Shown in pieces: positions 43,615 through 52,996 of a DNA stretch of 64,000 nucleotides. Origin of the DNA: Terribacillus halophilus (GTDB taxonomy: Bacteria; Bacillota; Bacilli; Bacillales; Amphibacillaceae). Under the pieces are notes generated by a model. That model did no database searches. It had not been told where the DNA came from and worked only from the letters and a program-made list of their open reading frames with translations. The position numbers were made by a program, and so were the translations under genes. Position 1 is the first letter of the stretch. The number at the start of each line of letters is the position of its first letter. The stretch covers positions 434,001 to 498,000 of the forward strand of contig NZ_FMZB01000002.1 of the NCBI RefSeq assembly GCF_900101385.1, written 5' to 3'.

Positions 43615-43896
43615 ATGATGACGCCCAGAAGAACCATCAATTTTACGATATGTTCAATCCATCTCGGTATATTCATTATCTGGTTGATTGCATGGGAACA
43701 GCTTTTCACCAAGACAGGGTATATCATTTGGGGAAGTTCCGTGTTACTCGGTGCAGCTATTTTCATTTTACGATTGCGGCAGAGTGGTAAAAGCATTGGT
43801 AACAGTGATCGGCTATTAGGCTTAGCCACCATACTGAGTATACTGCTTGCAGTCATTTCTGTGTTCATTGGCTATACGGTTGCCTCGATGCCATGA
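43615..43896 (+). CDS. Hypothetical membrane protein, 93 aa
   Basis: Three hydrophobic helices are seen (about residues 8-27, 37-53 and 69-90), with a basic linker RLRQSGKSIGNSDR. GGAGG lies 7 nt before ATG 43615. No family recognised; YtpI-like small membrane proteins are a distant possibility. Confidence 0.6.
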   Translation: MMTPRRTINFTICSIHLGIFIIWLIAWEQLFTKTGYIIWGSSVLLGAAIFILRLRQSGKSIGNSDRLLGLATILSILLAVISVFIGYTVASMP

Positions 43897-44141
43897 AATT
43901 ACTACCATAACCGTTTAATTTCAGAGCAATATTTCCACGTCCATCTTTTGCTGCTATTGCCCAACCAATCCAAAGAGTGGACTTCGGGTGAGGACCCTAC
44001 CCGATTGTCCGAAAGCCAAGCTTGAGATCGACGCTTTACAAGACATTACTCTAAGAGAACGCAGTACATACGGTTCACTTCACTTGAGGTTCCTGATGAA
44101 GTCGATCAGATGGATATCACACTGGACACAGGAAGAGACAG
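43897..44141 (+). other. Intergenic stretch with possible decayed coding sequence
   Basis: No intact gene is supported. One frame reads RFTSLEVPDEVDQMDITLDT between about 44060 and 44135, bounded by stops and without a start or ribosome site, and could be the end of a decayed gene. TCGGGT/ACCCGA near 43986-44012 can form a small hairpin. Confidence 0.3.
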
Positions 44142-44171
44142 AAAAGGAGTAGCTGCCAAGCTACTCCTTTT
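44142..44171. terminator. Terminator at the 3' end of the NUDIX gene
   Basis: AAAAGGAGTAGCT-GCCA-AGCTACTCCTTTT is a perfect hairpin overlapping the NUDIX stop codon; the minus strand continues CTGTC after TTTT. Confidence 0.75.
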
Positions 44172-44613
44172 CCCTGAAGTCTTTTATAAAACGACGGTGA
44201 CTCCCGATCATCTTTTCCGGCAGTCCATCAAGCGGGAAAAAGGCCAGTTCTATGGATTCCGTTTCATCATGCATCAGCTCTCCCTTAAACCGATCCGTCC
44301 GATACACGATCGTCACATTGTAAAATTCATCACCATTGGCTGCAACGGCGAAATTATCTTTACCGGAATAAACATCAACCAGCTGTAGATCCTCAACCGT
44401 CAGACCTGTTTCCTCGAGGACTTCCCTGGCAGCGGTTTGTTCGGCGGATTCCGCCAATTCCATCAGACCGCCGGGCAACCCCCATGTTTCAGGCGGATGG
44501 ATTCGCTTTTGTAACAGGATATGCTGTTTTTCATTCAGAAGCAGACATAATGCCCCTACCAAGATGACAGGCTGATGGCCGACATATTTACGAAGATTCT
44601 CTACATAACCCAT
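44161..44613 (-). CDS. NUDIX hydrolase
   Basis: The NUDIX box GGLMELAESAEQTAAREVLE, then ETGL (about residues 50-73) coordinates Mg2+ for pyrophosphate cleavage of a nucleoside diphosphate derivative. The N-terminal VGALCLLLNEKQHILLQKR strand pattern is typical. ATG 44613 is preferred (AAAGGGG 8 nt upstream) over ATG 44619. Substrate unknown. Confidence 0.87.
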   Translation of the reverse strand: MGYVENLRKYVGHQPVILVGALCLLLNEKQHILLQKRIHPPETWGLPGGLMELAESAEQTAAREVLEETGLTVEDLQLVDVYSGKDNFAVAANGDEFYNVTIVYRTDRFKGELMHDETESIELAFFPLDGLPEKMIGSHRRFIKDFREKE

Positions 44614-44726
44614 GGGCATATCCCCTTTCTTTCAACCAGTTTACCAAATTTTCCATATGGCTGATAGAATTCTTTTATCCTAGTATGATACAGTAAATAT
44701 ATCAGAACGAACCAGGAGTGATTTAT

Positions 44727-45086
44727 ATGAAAAAAATCATGTTCATCCAAACCGGCTTCGGTGTCGATGTCCACGGCCAGGATGTCACAAAAGCAGCGGT
44801 ACGTGCGGTAGTCAATGCCATTCATACAAATTCCATGCCAGGCATCGCCAGCGTCCTGCCGGAAAATGACTTGCACAATATGAAGGTGAATGTCCGCTTG
44901 GCCGTTCCTGCAGACAAGGACAAATTGGATGTCGAGCAGGTGAGAGCACGGATTCCATACGGTACCGTGACAGTGGAAGTGATCGATGGGGGCATGCTGA
45001 CTTCCAGCGCCATCTATTTGGAGGAGAAAAATGATAAGAACGATATGATGTATATCGTGAATGCCTCTGTCGAAACAGGCTACTGA
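44727..45086 (+). CDS. Lin0512-family protein
   Basis: A 119-residue protein (MKKIMFIQTGFGVDVHGQDV, then TKAAVRAVVNAIHTNSMPG) of the Lin0512 group, structurally a small alpha/beta ring-forming protein related to YciI/EthD-like folds in my memory, with function unknown. AGGAGTGAT precedes ATG 44727. The stop TGA (45084-45086) is 1 nt before the ATG of the next gene, so the two are translationally coupled. Confidence 0.8.
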   Translation: MKKIMFIQTGFGVDVHGQDVTKAAVRAVVNAIHTNSMPGIASVLPENDLHNMKVNVRLAVPADKDKLDVEQVRARIPYGTVTVEVIDGGMLTSSAIYLEEKNDKNDMMYIVNASVETGY

Positions 45087-45087
45087 A

Positions 45088-45549
45088 ATGATCGAACATA
45101 AAATCTTTAATATGGTGATGGTCCATCACGAAGATCAAGTACTTCTGCTGGACCGTCAGCATGATGACTTCAGCGGCTTCATCCCGCCAGGCGGAAAGGT
45201 CGATTTCCCGGAAAGTCTCACTGCAAGTGCCGTCCGGGAAGTGAAAGAAGAGACGGGTCTGGACGTTTGGGATCTCGAGTACAAAGGCGTTCAGCATTAT
45301 GTGGATGATGAGCGGAATGCCCGTTATTTGATATTCTATTATCTAACGGACTCTTTTTCTGGTAAGCTTTTGACGGATTCAAGAGAAGGCAATCCTTCTT
45401 GGTTCAATAAGTCGGAAGCAATGAAACTGCCGATGCAGGATGTCGTCCGAACTGTCTTTCCGTTATTCTTCCAAGAGGGCACATTCGAACTGTATCTGCA
45501 TAGGGGTTCCGAAGCCTCTAATTATGAAGAAGAAATCCTGCATACCTAA
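45088..45549 (+). CDS. NUDIX hydrolase, MutT/8-oxo-dGTPase-like
   Basis: NUDIX box GGKVDFPESLTASAVREVKE, then ETGL (about residues 32-57) after FSGFIPPGG. The layout resembles 8-oxo-dGTP diphosphatases of Firmicutes. The ATG at 45088 lies 1 nt after the Lin0512 stop and has no own ribosome site; translation is by re-initiation. The frame could extend back to 45061 within the upstream gene. Confidence 0.85.
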   Translation: MIEHKIFNMVMVHHEDQVLLLDRQHDDFSGFIPPGGKVDFPESLTASAVREVKEETGLDVWDLEYKGVQHYVDDERNARYLIFYYLTDSFSGKLLTDSREGNPSWFNKSEAMKLPMQDVVRTVFPLFFQEGTFELYLHRGSEASNYEEEILHT

Positions 45550-45552
45550 TCA

Positions 45553-45576
45553 AAAGGAAGCCTGCCAGCTTCCTTT
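45553..45576 (+). terminator. Terminator of the Lin0512-NUDIX operon
   Basis: AAGGAAGC-CTGCCA-GCTTCCTTTTC hairpin with T-rich tail. Confidence 0.75.
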
Positions 45577-46014
45577 TCTTTGCATCACGTATACCATTGC
45601 AAAGCGAAATACGCGCCAATACGCTGCAACTTGCATGCCTAGTCTGTTACACATACGGTGCCTGATCAAAAAACCAGTTTAATAGATAGGTCTATTTACT
45701 CATTTTCTTATATTTATTTCATTTAATGTCCTCTTCTTACTTTCCCAACTTCTTACATCCTTCTACAAGTTTCCATAGATCTGTGTTATTTTTCACGAAG
45801 CTGTTTCCCAACTTCCTGCCGACCTTGTCGGATTGTGTGAATATATCTCCCAAAAACCGCATCAATTCAAGGAACATTGGATCTTTCTTCCTCCCAAAGT
45901 ACCATTGTAAATCTAGCAGACTAGTAGCTATACTACCCTCTAAGGAAAACTTTACCTACATACACCTTTTGTTTTCCGACTATTTAAACTATTAGCACAG
46001 GGAGAGTGACTTGC
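45577..46014. other. Long upstream region of inhA
   Basis: About 440 bp without a supported gene. The plus strand is C/T-rich, and TTTCCCAACTTC occurs twice (45741-45752 and 45804-45815), 63 bp apart. In InhA-type genes long upstream regions carry transition-state regulator sites; which factor binds here cannot be said. No clear sigma-A promoter was found. Confidence 0.35.
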
Positions 46015-48456
46015 TTGAAAAAGAATAAATGGATGGCTTCTGCGATGGCAGCCATTATTGGATTCAGCACTTTTACATTATCATTCACGCCAGCGCAGGA
46101 AGCCCAAGCGGAAGCGTCCACTGAGGAAGCATCATCCGTGACGTACTCGCCGAAAGCTTCACAAGGCGGTGCACCTTTCGATAGCGCAATTGCCAACGAA
46201 GATAAATTGATTGAATTGCTTAAGGAAGAAGGCAAGATCAGTCAGGATGCTACCGAAGCGCAAGCGCAGGAAGCATTGAATGCTTATCTTAAGGAACGGG
46301 AAGAAAAAAGTGCAGAAGCTGCTAAACAACCTCTGCCAGAAGAGCTGGAAGAAGCTGCAATCGATGAGAAAATCGTAAGTGACACCGACAAACAAAACGG
46401 CAATGCCGACAATGCAGCAAACAATTCCCAGAAGCAAGAAGCCTTGAAAAAAGGCAAAGGTAAAGGGAAAGATAAGAAAAAGGACAAAAAGGTCGATAAT
46501 GTGAAGGAAGAGAAGTATGAAGGCGAAGTACGTGAAGATAAAGTGCTTGTCCTGGCAATCGACTTCCCGGATTACCAAAACAGCTCCATCACACCCGAAG
46601 AGACCGACATGTGGTATGAGGATTACACACATGATCACTACCAGGACATGATTTTCGGTGAGAATGGCTATACTGGTCCGGATGGTCAGAATTTCACTTC
46701 CATGAAACAGTACTATGAAGCACAGTCCGGCGGAAGCTATACCGTGGATGGCGAAATTGCCGGATGGTACACGGCAGATCACCCTGCCGCTTACTATGGC
46801 GCCAATGATCCTGCTCCAGACGGCAGTGATGCTGCAGCGAGGGAATTGGTGTATGAAGCTCTGACCAAAGCTGGAGAAGACCCGAATATCGACTTGAGCG
46901 AATACGATCAGTGGGATCGTGATGACTATGACGGTGACGGTGTCTACAATGAACCGGATGGTATCATCGATCACTTGATGGTCATCCATGCCGGCGTCGG
47001 TGAAGAAGCTGGCGGCGGAAGCCTTGGCAGTGATGCCATTTGGTCCCACCGCTGGAATCTTGGCGGACTTGTCGCAGTACCTGGCGGAAGCTCCACTAGT
47101 GACCGCTTTGACGGTCAGCTTGCCGCTTATGACTACACAATCGAACCGGAAGACGGTGCCATGGGGGTATTCGCACATGAATACGGTCATGACCTAGGAT
47201 TGCCCGATGAGTATGATACGAACTATACCGGTCAGGGGGAAGCTGTTGCTTATTGGTCCATCATGGCAAGCGGAAGCTGGGCTGGTGATGTACCAGGAAC
47301 CGAGCCGACTGGTTTCAGTGCCTATGCGAAAGAGTATTTGCAAAATGCCCATGGCGGCAATTGGCTGAGCGGAACGACAATCGAAGCAGAAGATCTGGAT
47401 GATGACGGCGTCGAGCTGCTATTGGATGAAGCCGTGACAAAAGGTACGAACAACGATGTGATTCGTGTGAACCTGCCAGATAAGGAAACGGAAGTCACCA
47501 ACCCCGCCAGCGGCACCTATGCTTACTTTGGCGGTAAAGGCAATGAGCTTGATAACAGCATGACAGCAACCGTGGATCTGACTGATGCCACATCTGCTGA
47601 ACTGACATTCAAAACGTGGTATGACATCGAACAGGATTGGGACTATGCTTCTGTCAAGGTGAATGGAGAAACCATTCCTGGTTCCATCACGACAACGGAT
47701 AACCCGAACGAACAAAACCCAGGTGATGGTATCACTGGTACATCCGATGGCTGGGTGGATGCCAGCTTTGATCTGAGTGCCTATGCCGGCCAGGAAATCG
47801 AGCTGTCCTTGAACTATTGGACAGACGTAGCTGTTTCGAATGCTGGATTCTACGTGGATGACATTCAAGTGACTGCTGAGGGCAATTCTGTCCTTACCGA
47901 CGATGCTGAGGGCGAGAGTATATTTGATCTGGCTGGGTTTGCTAAGGATAAAGGTGTTTCCACATCCGAGCACTACTACTTGCTCGAATGGCGTACACAT
48001 AACGGTGTCGACATCGGTCTTGACCGAATCCGCCGCGGCGACAGCTTGATGAGTTACAACACCGGTCTCCTCGTTTGGTACGTAGATAACTCCTTTGACG
48101 ATAACTGGACTGGTACGCATCCAGGCGAAGGCTTCCTGGGCGTAGTCGACGCTGATCAGAAGGCGCTGTACTGGAGCGATAAATCCGTTGCGTCCACGCG
48201 TTACCAAATCCACGACGCTGCTTTCAGCAAAGACAAGTCCGAGAAGATGTTCCTCGATTACCGAGCAACAAATGGCCTGACATTGAAAGATAACCACACG
48301 AAGAACTACGATGAATTCGAGGATGATAACAATTACTTGAACAAAGCACTTCCAGATGCCGGGCGCAAAGTTCCAGAATACGGAATTGAGTTCGAGGTCA
48401 AAGCCGACAGCAAAGATGGTTCAGTCGGTAAGATTGAAATCTCCCGCGAAGACTAA
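46015..48456 (+). CDS. inhA: Immune inhibitor A-type secreted metalloprotease (M6)
   Basis: An 813-residue secreted zinc protease. The signal peptide (KKNKWMASAMAAIIGFSTFT...AQA) is followed by a propeptide with a Lys-rich stretch (KKGKGKGKDKKKDKK, residues ~142-158). The M6 domain has the zinc motif HEYGHDLGLPDEYD near residue 386, preceded by DYDGDGVYNEPDG, a probable Ca2+ loop. C-terminal beta domains follow, with a VCBS/MAM-like part (DLTDATSAELTFKTWYDIEQ). TTG 46015 with GGGAGAG upstream is the likely start; GTG 46006 lies in that site. InhA degrades antimicrobial peptides and host proteins in B. cereus. Confidence 0.9.
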   Translation: MKKNKWMASAMAAIIGFSTFTLSFTPAQEAQAEASTEEASSVTYSPKASQGGAPFDSAIANEDKLIELLKEEGKISQDATEAQAQEALNAYLKEREEKSAEAAKQPLPEELEEAAIDEKIVSDTDKQNGNADNAANNSQKQEALKKGKGKGKDKKKDKKVDNVKEEKYEGEVREDKVLVLAIDFPDYQNSSITPEETDMWYEDYTHDHYQDMIFGENGYTGPDGQNFTSMKQYYEAQSGGSYTVDGEIAGWYTADHPAAYYGANDPAPDGSDAAARELVYEALTKAGEDPNIDLSEYDQWDRDDYDGDGVYNEPDGIIDHLMVIHAGVGEEAGGGSLGSDAIWSHRWNLGGLVAVPGGSSTSDRFDGQLAAYDYTIEPEDGAMGVFAHEYGHDLGLPDEYDTNYTGQGEAVAYWSIMASGSWAGDVPGTEPTGFSAYAKEYLQNAHGGNWLSGTTIEAEDLDDDGVELLLDEAVTKGTNNDVIRVNLPDKETEVTNPASGTYAYFGGKGNELDNSMTATVDLTDATSAELTFKTWYDIEQDWDYASVKVNGETIPGSITTTDNPNEQNPGDGITGTSDGWVDASFDLSAYAGQEIELSLNYWTDVAVSNAGFYVDDIQVTAEGNSVLTDDAEGESIFDLAGFAKDKGVSTSEHYYLLEWRTHNGVDIGLDRIRRGDSLMSYNTGLLVWYVDNSFDDNWTGTHPGEGFLGVVDADQKALYWSDKSVASTRYQIHDAAFSKDKSEKMFLDYRATNGLTLKDNHTKNYDEFEDDNNYLNKALPDAGRKVPEYGIEFEVKADSKDGSVGKIEISRED

Positions 48457-48466
48457 GGAAAAAGAA

Positions 48467-48500
48467 GGAACCCATCATCATTTGAGGGTTCCTTTTTTTG
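48467..48500. terminator. Bidirectional terminator
   Basis: GGAACCC and GGGTTCC flank an ~10-nt loop; TTTTTTT follows on the plus strand. It separates inhA from the convergent histidine kinase gene. Confidence 0.75.
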
Positions 48501-49905
48501 GTATCAGCACCCGGAATACAGTACCTTTTCCTTCCTCACTATCCACTTCTATCGAACCATGGTGCGCTTTGACGATCGAATGGCTGATGGAAAGGCCCAG
48601 CCCGGCACCGCCTTGCTTGCGCGTACGAGAGCTGTCACTGCGGTAGAAACGGTCAAATACATATGGAAGATGCGTGATTGGTATACCAGATCCATTATCT
48701 TTGATGGTGATTTCAGCCGATCGGTCCGTCTTACCGAGACTTATATCTATTTCCCCATGTTCTGAGTCTGTATGCTGGACTGCATTATAAAATAGATTCA
48801 ACAGCACTTGTTTCAATTTGTCTTTATCTGCAGCCACAATCAGATGCTTATCGGCTGCAAACCGTACTTTCCTAATACCGGCAAGCATATTAAAGTGCGG
48901 CTTCATTTCCTCTATGACAGAACTTACTTCCAGTTCTCGCAGCTGTATATCCTCGTCCTGGTCAAGCTTAGTGAGTAATAATAGATCTTCTACCAGCTTC
49001 TTGATACGGGTCGATTCCTTGAGCATGCTCTCAAGAGCCGGATACAACTGTTCCGGTTTATCCGCTGCTCCTCTCAGCAATACCTCCAGAAAGCCATGGA
49101 TGGAGGTGAGCGGGGTCCGCAGTTCATGCGAGGCGTCCGCGATGAACTGCTGCATTTGCTCCTTGGCTTCACGTTCCGACTTAAAGGAGGTATCGATCCT
49201 TTCCACCATTTGATTGAAAGCATCTGTCAGACGTTTGATTTCTATCTGCTCTGTCTCTTCTTTCATACGCTCGGACAAATTCTCCGCACTGGTTCGCTCT
49301 ACTTTCCGGATGATTCTGTGCAGCGGATCAAGTGCCTTTTTGATCACCCGTGTGTAGAGCAGGATACCAGCAATCAATGCCACAATAGCCAGGATGAAAA
49401 ATACCTGCAGCTGCCCTTTGATGACATCATTGATCGCTGCTGTTTCGGTGCCAGCCTGCAAATACCCATTTAGCTCCCCGAACCCTCTATCAGCAACGAT
49501 GACAACCAGCTGCTCATTGCCGTCTTCATCCTCTGTCACGACATATTGAGCCGATTTGCCCTCTCTGCCATTTATGTGGCGTCGTAGCTCCTCCAGATCC
49601 AAACGGGGACTGGCTAATCCATTTTCCTCTGATAAGTCCGTGTAGTTTCCCGATGTATCGATTCTGGCCAGGGAGCGATCGAACAGGAATGGCTGATGCA
49701 TATCATCATCCGGTTCAAGCAGTGCCGGCGGCAGCGAATGCAGCTGGGATTGCATGGCATCTGCTTCATTCTGATATAAGAAATCCTTCATCAGAAAGTA
49801 TTGCAGGATACCGACAACAACAAGGATGATAGCTAGAATGAAACAAGATAAAGATACAATCTGTTTATTTAAGGTTCTCGGTCTCAATCGGCTTAATCGC
49901 TTCAT
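48478..49905 (-). CDS. Sensor histidine kinase (HAMP-HisKA-HATPase)
   Basis: A 475-residue membrane kinase: helix 1 at about residues 17-38, an extracellular sensor of ~125 residues, helix 2 (about 168-190), HAMP, HisKA with ADASHELRTPL (His near residue 261) and HATPase motifs N (NLFYNAVQH), G1 (DNGSGI) and G2 (GGAGLGLSIS). The N-terminal residues overlap the response regulator stop by 4 nt. The divergent ABC transporter is a plausible target or sensing partner. Confidence 0.9.
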   Translation of the reverse strand: MKRLSRLRPRTLNKQIVSLSCFILAIILVVVGILQYFLMKDFLYQNEADAMQSQLHSLPPALLEPDDDMHQPFLFDRSLARIDTSGNYTDLSEENGLASPRLDLEELRRHINGREGKSAQYVVTEDEDGNEQLVVIVADRGFGELNGYLQAGTETAAINDVIKGQLQVFFILAIVALIAGILLYTRVIKKALDPLHRIIRKVERTSAENLSERMKEETEQIEIKRLTDAFNQMVERIDTSFKSEREAKEQMQQFIADASHELRTPLTSIHGFLEVLLRGAADKPEQLYPALESMLKESTRIKKLVEDLLLLTKLDQDEDIQLRELEVSSVIEEMKPHFNMLAGIRKVRFAADKHLIVAADKDKLKQVLLNLFYNAVQHTDSEHGEIDISLGKTDRSAEITIKDNGSGIPITHLPYVFDRFYRSDSSRTRKQGGAGLGLSISHSIVKAHHGSIEVDSEEGKGTVFRVLIPKKGTLK

Positions 49906-50579
49906 TTAACATCCAGGCGGTAGCCTGCCCCCCTGATTGTTCGGATGAGCTGCCTGTCTTTATCGTGGAGTTTTTCCCGTAATGAGCGGATATACACTTC
50001 GACGATATTCTCCTCCCCATTGAATCCATATCCCCACACTTTATCGAGGATCAGTGCCTTGCTGAGCACAATCCCTTGATTCATGGCAAGGTATTTCAAA
50101 AGTTCATATTCCGTCGGAGAGAGCTGCAGCAGTTCTTTTTCCAAATAGATTTCCTTGCGGCGGTCATCAATTCGTAAAGGACCCGCTTGGATGGAATCAC
50201 CCAATTCCGGAAACTGGTTCCGAAGGCGTGCCTGCATTCTGGCCAGCAGCTCTTCGAAACTGAAAGGTTTGACCAGATAATCATCCGCCCCATCATTCAG
50301 ACCTCTGATTCGATCATCTACCTGATCCCGTGCAGTCAACATAATGATTGACAGCTTCCGCCCTTTCTTTTTCAGCATCCGGCACACCTCAAAACCATCC
50401 ATACCTGGCATCATCACATCCAATATGATGATATGAGGCTCAAACTGATCTGCTTTGGCGATTCCTTGCATGCCGTCTGAAGCAGTTTCGACGATATAGC
50501 CTTCATTTTGTAAACCTAGCATCAAGAACTGCGTGATAGTCTGCTCATCATCGACGATCAATACTTTGATATTTTTCAT
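49902..50579 (-). CDS. OmpR-family response regulator
   Basis: The receiver domain shows VLIVDDEQ, phospho-acceptor Asp in IIILDVMMPG (near residue 53), Thr in MLTARD and Lys in LVKPFS. The C-terminal winged helix (SPTEYELLKYLAMNQG, VEVYIRSLREKL, IRTIRGAGYRLD) binds DNA. I place the start at ATG 50579 (MKNIKVLIVDDE); ATG 50591 is also possible. It forms an operon with the kinase and is divergent from a MacB-like exporter. Confidence 0.9.
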   Translation of the reverse strand: MKNIKVLIVDDEQTITQFLMLGLQNEGYIVETASDGMQGIAKADQFEPHIIILDVMMPGMDGFEVCRMLKKKGRKLSIIMLTARDQVDDRIRGLNDGADDYLVKPFSFEELLARMQARLRNQFPELGDSIQAGPLRIDDRRKEIYLEKELLQLSPTEYELLKYLAMNQGIVLSKALILDKVWGYGFNGEENIVEVYIRSLREKLHDKDRQLIRTIRGAGYRLDVK

Positions 50580-50783
50580 TCTGTCATCCATTCTTTCTTT
50601 TTTCTTTATTATGGAATATTTATCTGAAAACCAGCTGAAGACTCCCGATTTTTTCATTTTCAGTAAATCTTCAGCTAGCTTTCAAGTGGACTTCAGCACA
50701 TGGCTGCATACTAGCAATTAGCCAAAGCGGGTGTGGCTCAGAGGCATTATAGCATGCCCCGAAAAGGTAAAGGAGATGGCAAG

Positions 50784-52262
50784 ATGAATTTCTTGAAACG
50801 TGCTTTCTGGAGTATGAAGGCCAAAAAAGGAAAGACCTTATTACAACTGGTGATCTTCACCGTCATATGTGTATTTGTCCTATCGGGACTTACGATTCAA
50901 TCGGCTGCCAAAGCATCCAGTGAATTGGCAAGACAGGAACTGGGCGGATCTGTCACACTCCAAGTCGACAGGGAAGCTGCCATGGAAAAACAGCAAAGTG
51001 AGCAAAGCGAATCAGACGGTCCGCCGCAGTTCACCAGCACGCCAATCAGTCTGGATGATGCAGAGTCCATTGCAGCTTTAGATCATGTAAAAAGCTACAA
51101 CTATACCGTTTCCGCATCTGCCAATGCGGAAGACTTCGATATCATCGAAAGCAGTACATCCACAGATGACAGCAGTGAATCAGAAAATGCACAGGCTCCT
51201 TTCGGTGATCAAGGCCGGGGCGGCATGGTGCAAGCTGACCTTACTGTGAACGGTACGCTGACTAGTGAAGAAGCAGAAAGCTTCCGTGATGGCGAAGCGG
51301 AAATCGTAGATGGCCGCGGTATTGAAGAATCAGATGCTGGCAGCAACGTTGCCGTCATCGAACAGACCCTTGCAGAGGAAAATGATTTGGCTGTCGGAGA
51401 CACCATCACCATCAGCTCATCCAATGATGAAGATACAACGCAAGAATTAGAAATCGTCGGTATTTACGAAACTAGTTCTGCAGGAAGCGACCAGGCCATG
51501 AACTTCTCCTTCCTGAATCCATATAACTCGATTTATATTTCGTATACAGCAGCTAACACGCTTAAAGGCGAGGACTACACGGATACGGTCGAGTCCGTGA
51601 CATACCAAATGGATGATGCAGAAAATATCGATGCATTCCTTGCCGCGGCTAAGAAAACGGACGTCGATTTCGACGTGTATGAACTGGACGCAAATGATGA
51701 CCTTTATCAGCAAATGGTTGGACCAATCGAAAACGTCGCTTCCTTCGCGAAGAACATCGTCTATCTTGTGACGATTGCTGGTGCGATCATTCTTGCATTG
51801 ATCGTTATGCTTTCCATCCGTGAACGTAAATATGAAATGGGCGTTTTGATGGCGATCGGAGAGAAGAAATGGAAGCTTGCGGGTCAGTTCATTACAGAGA
51901 TTGTGGTAATTGCCATTGTTGCCGTAGGATTGTCTTCCCTTTTCGGAAATCCGATTGCGAACGTACTAGGAAATCAGCTATTGGATCAGCAAACAACTGC
52001 TTCTGCCGAAACGGCAACTACATCCATGCAGCAAGGACCTGGCGGCGGTGGCAGTCCGATGGGAAGCGGCCCGGGACAAGCTGTCTCGGATGCATTCAGC
52101 CAGCCAAGTGAAGCAATCAGCAGTCTGAATATCAACGTGACATGGGAAAATATCTTGATACTAGGCGGTATCGGATTGGCAGTGGCAATCATTGCAGCAC
52201 TCATCCCATCGATTTCGATCTTACGATTGCAGCCGAAAAATATTTTGACGAAACAAGAATAG
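50784..52262 (+). CDS. MacB/FtsX-type ABC transporter permease
   Basis: The protein (492 residues) has an N-terminal helix, a large extracellular MacB-core domain (about residues 40-310) and three C-terminal helices of the FtsX type (IVYLVTIAGAIILALIVMLS, then QFITEIVVIAIVAVGLSS and ILILGGIGLAVAIIAALIP). A Gly/Ser/Pro-rich insert (GPGGGGSPMGSGPGQ) lies in the last outer loop. AAAGGAG supports ATG 50784. It pairs with the ATPase 15 nt downstream; such systems export peptides or relieve envelope stress. Confidence 0.85.
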   Translation: MNFLKRAFWSMKAKKGKTLLQLVIFTVICVFVLSGLTIQSAAKASSELARQELGGSVTLQVDREAAMEKQQSEQSESDGPPQFTSTPISLDDAESIAALDHVKSYNYTVSASANAEDFDIIESSTSTDDSSESENAQAPFGDQGRGGMVQADLTVNGTLTSEEAESFRDGEAEIVDGRGIEESDAGSNVAVIEQTLAEENDLAVGDTITISSSNDEDTTQELEIVGIYETSSAGSDQAMNFSFLNPYNSIYISYTAANTLKGEDYTDTVESVTYQMDDAENIDAFLAAAKKTDVDFDVYELDANDDLYQQMVGPIENVASFAKNIVYLVTIAGAIILALIVMLSIRERKYEMGVLMAIGEKKWKLAGQFITEIVVIAIVAVGLSSLFGNPIANVLGNQLLDQQTTASAETATTSMQQGPGGGGSPMGSGPGQAVSDAFSQPSEAISSLNINVTWENILILGGIGLAVAIIAALIPSISILRLQPKNILTKQE

Positions 52263-52277
52263 AAAGCAGGGGTATAT

Positions 52278-52955
52278 ATGACGGCACCATTATTGGCATT
52301 CAAAAATGTTGGCTACTGGTACACGAATAAAGAAAATGCATTATTTCAAAATGTGAATATCGATTTTCATAAAAATATATTCTATACGATCACCGGTACA
52401 TCCGGATCGGGCAAAACCACATTCCTGTCTTTGGCAGGAGGGCTGGACAAGCCGAAGGAAGGTGACATCGAATATGACGGGAAATCAATTCGTAAAATGG
52501 GGCTTGGCAAATTCCGCCATGATTATGTCTCTATTATCTTCCAATCATATAACTTGATTCCTTATATGACAGCCTATCAAAACATTGCATCAGCCATGGC
52601 CATCACAGGTAAAAAAGCGGAAAACCAGGAAGACTACATCTTAAAGATGCTGGCTAAAGTCGGCATCTCCGAGGAGCATGCCAAGCAGCGTGTCCTCACA
52701 CTCAGCGGAGGGCAGCAGCAGCGTGTGGCCATTACCCGGGCTTTCTGCTGCGACACTGATTTGATTGTGGCGGATGAGCCAACCGGTAACCTGGATGACA
52801 AGACATCCAAAGAAATCGTGAAGCTCTTCATCGATCTTGCCCACCAAGAGAACAAATGCGTGATCATGGTCACCCATGACCCGCAAATCGCAGCTCAATC
52901 AGACATAAACATACAGCTGTCCAACGGCAGCTTCCGTTTGCTGCAGCACGTCTAA
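52278..52955 (+). CDS. ABC transporter ATPase, MacB/LolD-like
   Basis: Walker A GTSGSGKTTFLSLAGGL, signature LSGGQQQRVAITRAF, Walker B LIVADEPTGNLDD and VTHDPQ are complete in 225 residues. It is the cytoplasmic motor of the adjacent FtsX-type permease. The C-terminal tail is short. The operon ends in the hairpin at 52958. Confidence 0.9.
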   Translation: MTAPLLAFKNVGYWYTNKENALFQNVNIDFHKNIFYTITGTSGSGKTTFLSLAGGLDKPKEGDIEYDGKSIRKMGLGKFRHDYVSIIFQSYNLIPYMTAYQNIASAMAITGKKAENQEDYILKMLAKVGISEEHAKQRVLTLSGGQQQRVAITRAFCCDTDLIVADEPTGNLDDKTSKEIVKLFIDLAHQENKCVIMVTHDPQIAAQSDINIQLSNGSFRLLQHV

Positions 52956-52957
52956 AA

Positions 52958-52996
52958 TAAAAAATGCGTATCCCAGCCAGGATACGCATTTTTTCA
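52958..52996. terminator. Bidirectional terminator
   Basis: AAAAATGCGTATCC and GGATACGCATTTTT form a long hairpin between the ABC operon and the convergent permease gene. Confidence 0.85.

Noticed and set aside
45726-45995. 89-codon frame upstream of inhA
   Set aside because: Phe/Ser/Pro-rich translation of a C/T-rich region, with no ribosome site.
46159-47190. 343-codon minus-strand frame within inhA
   Set aside because: Antisense shadow of a strongly conserved protease domain; long only because of the gene's codon bias.
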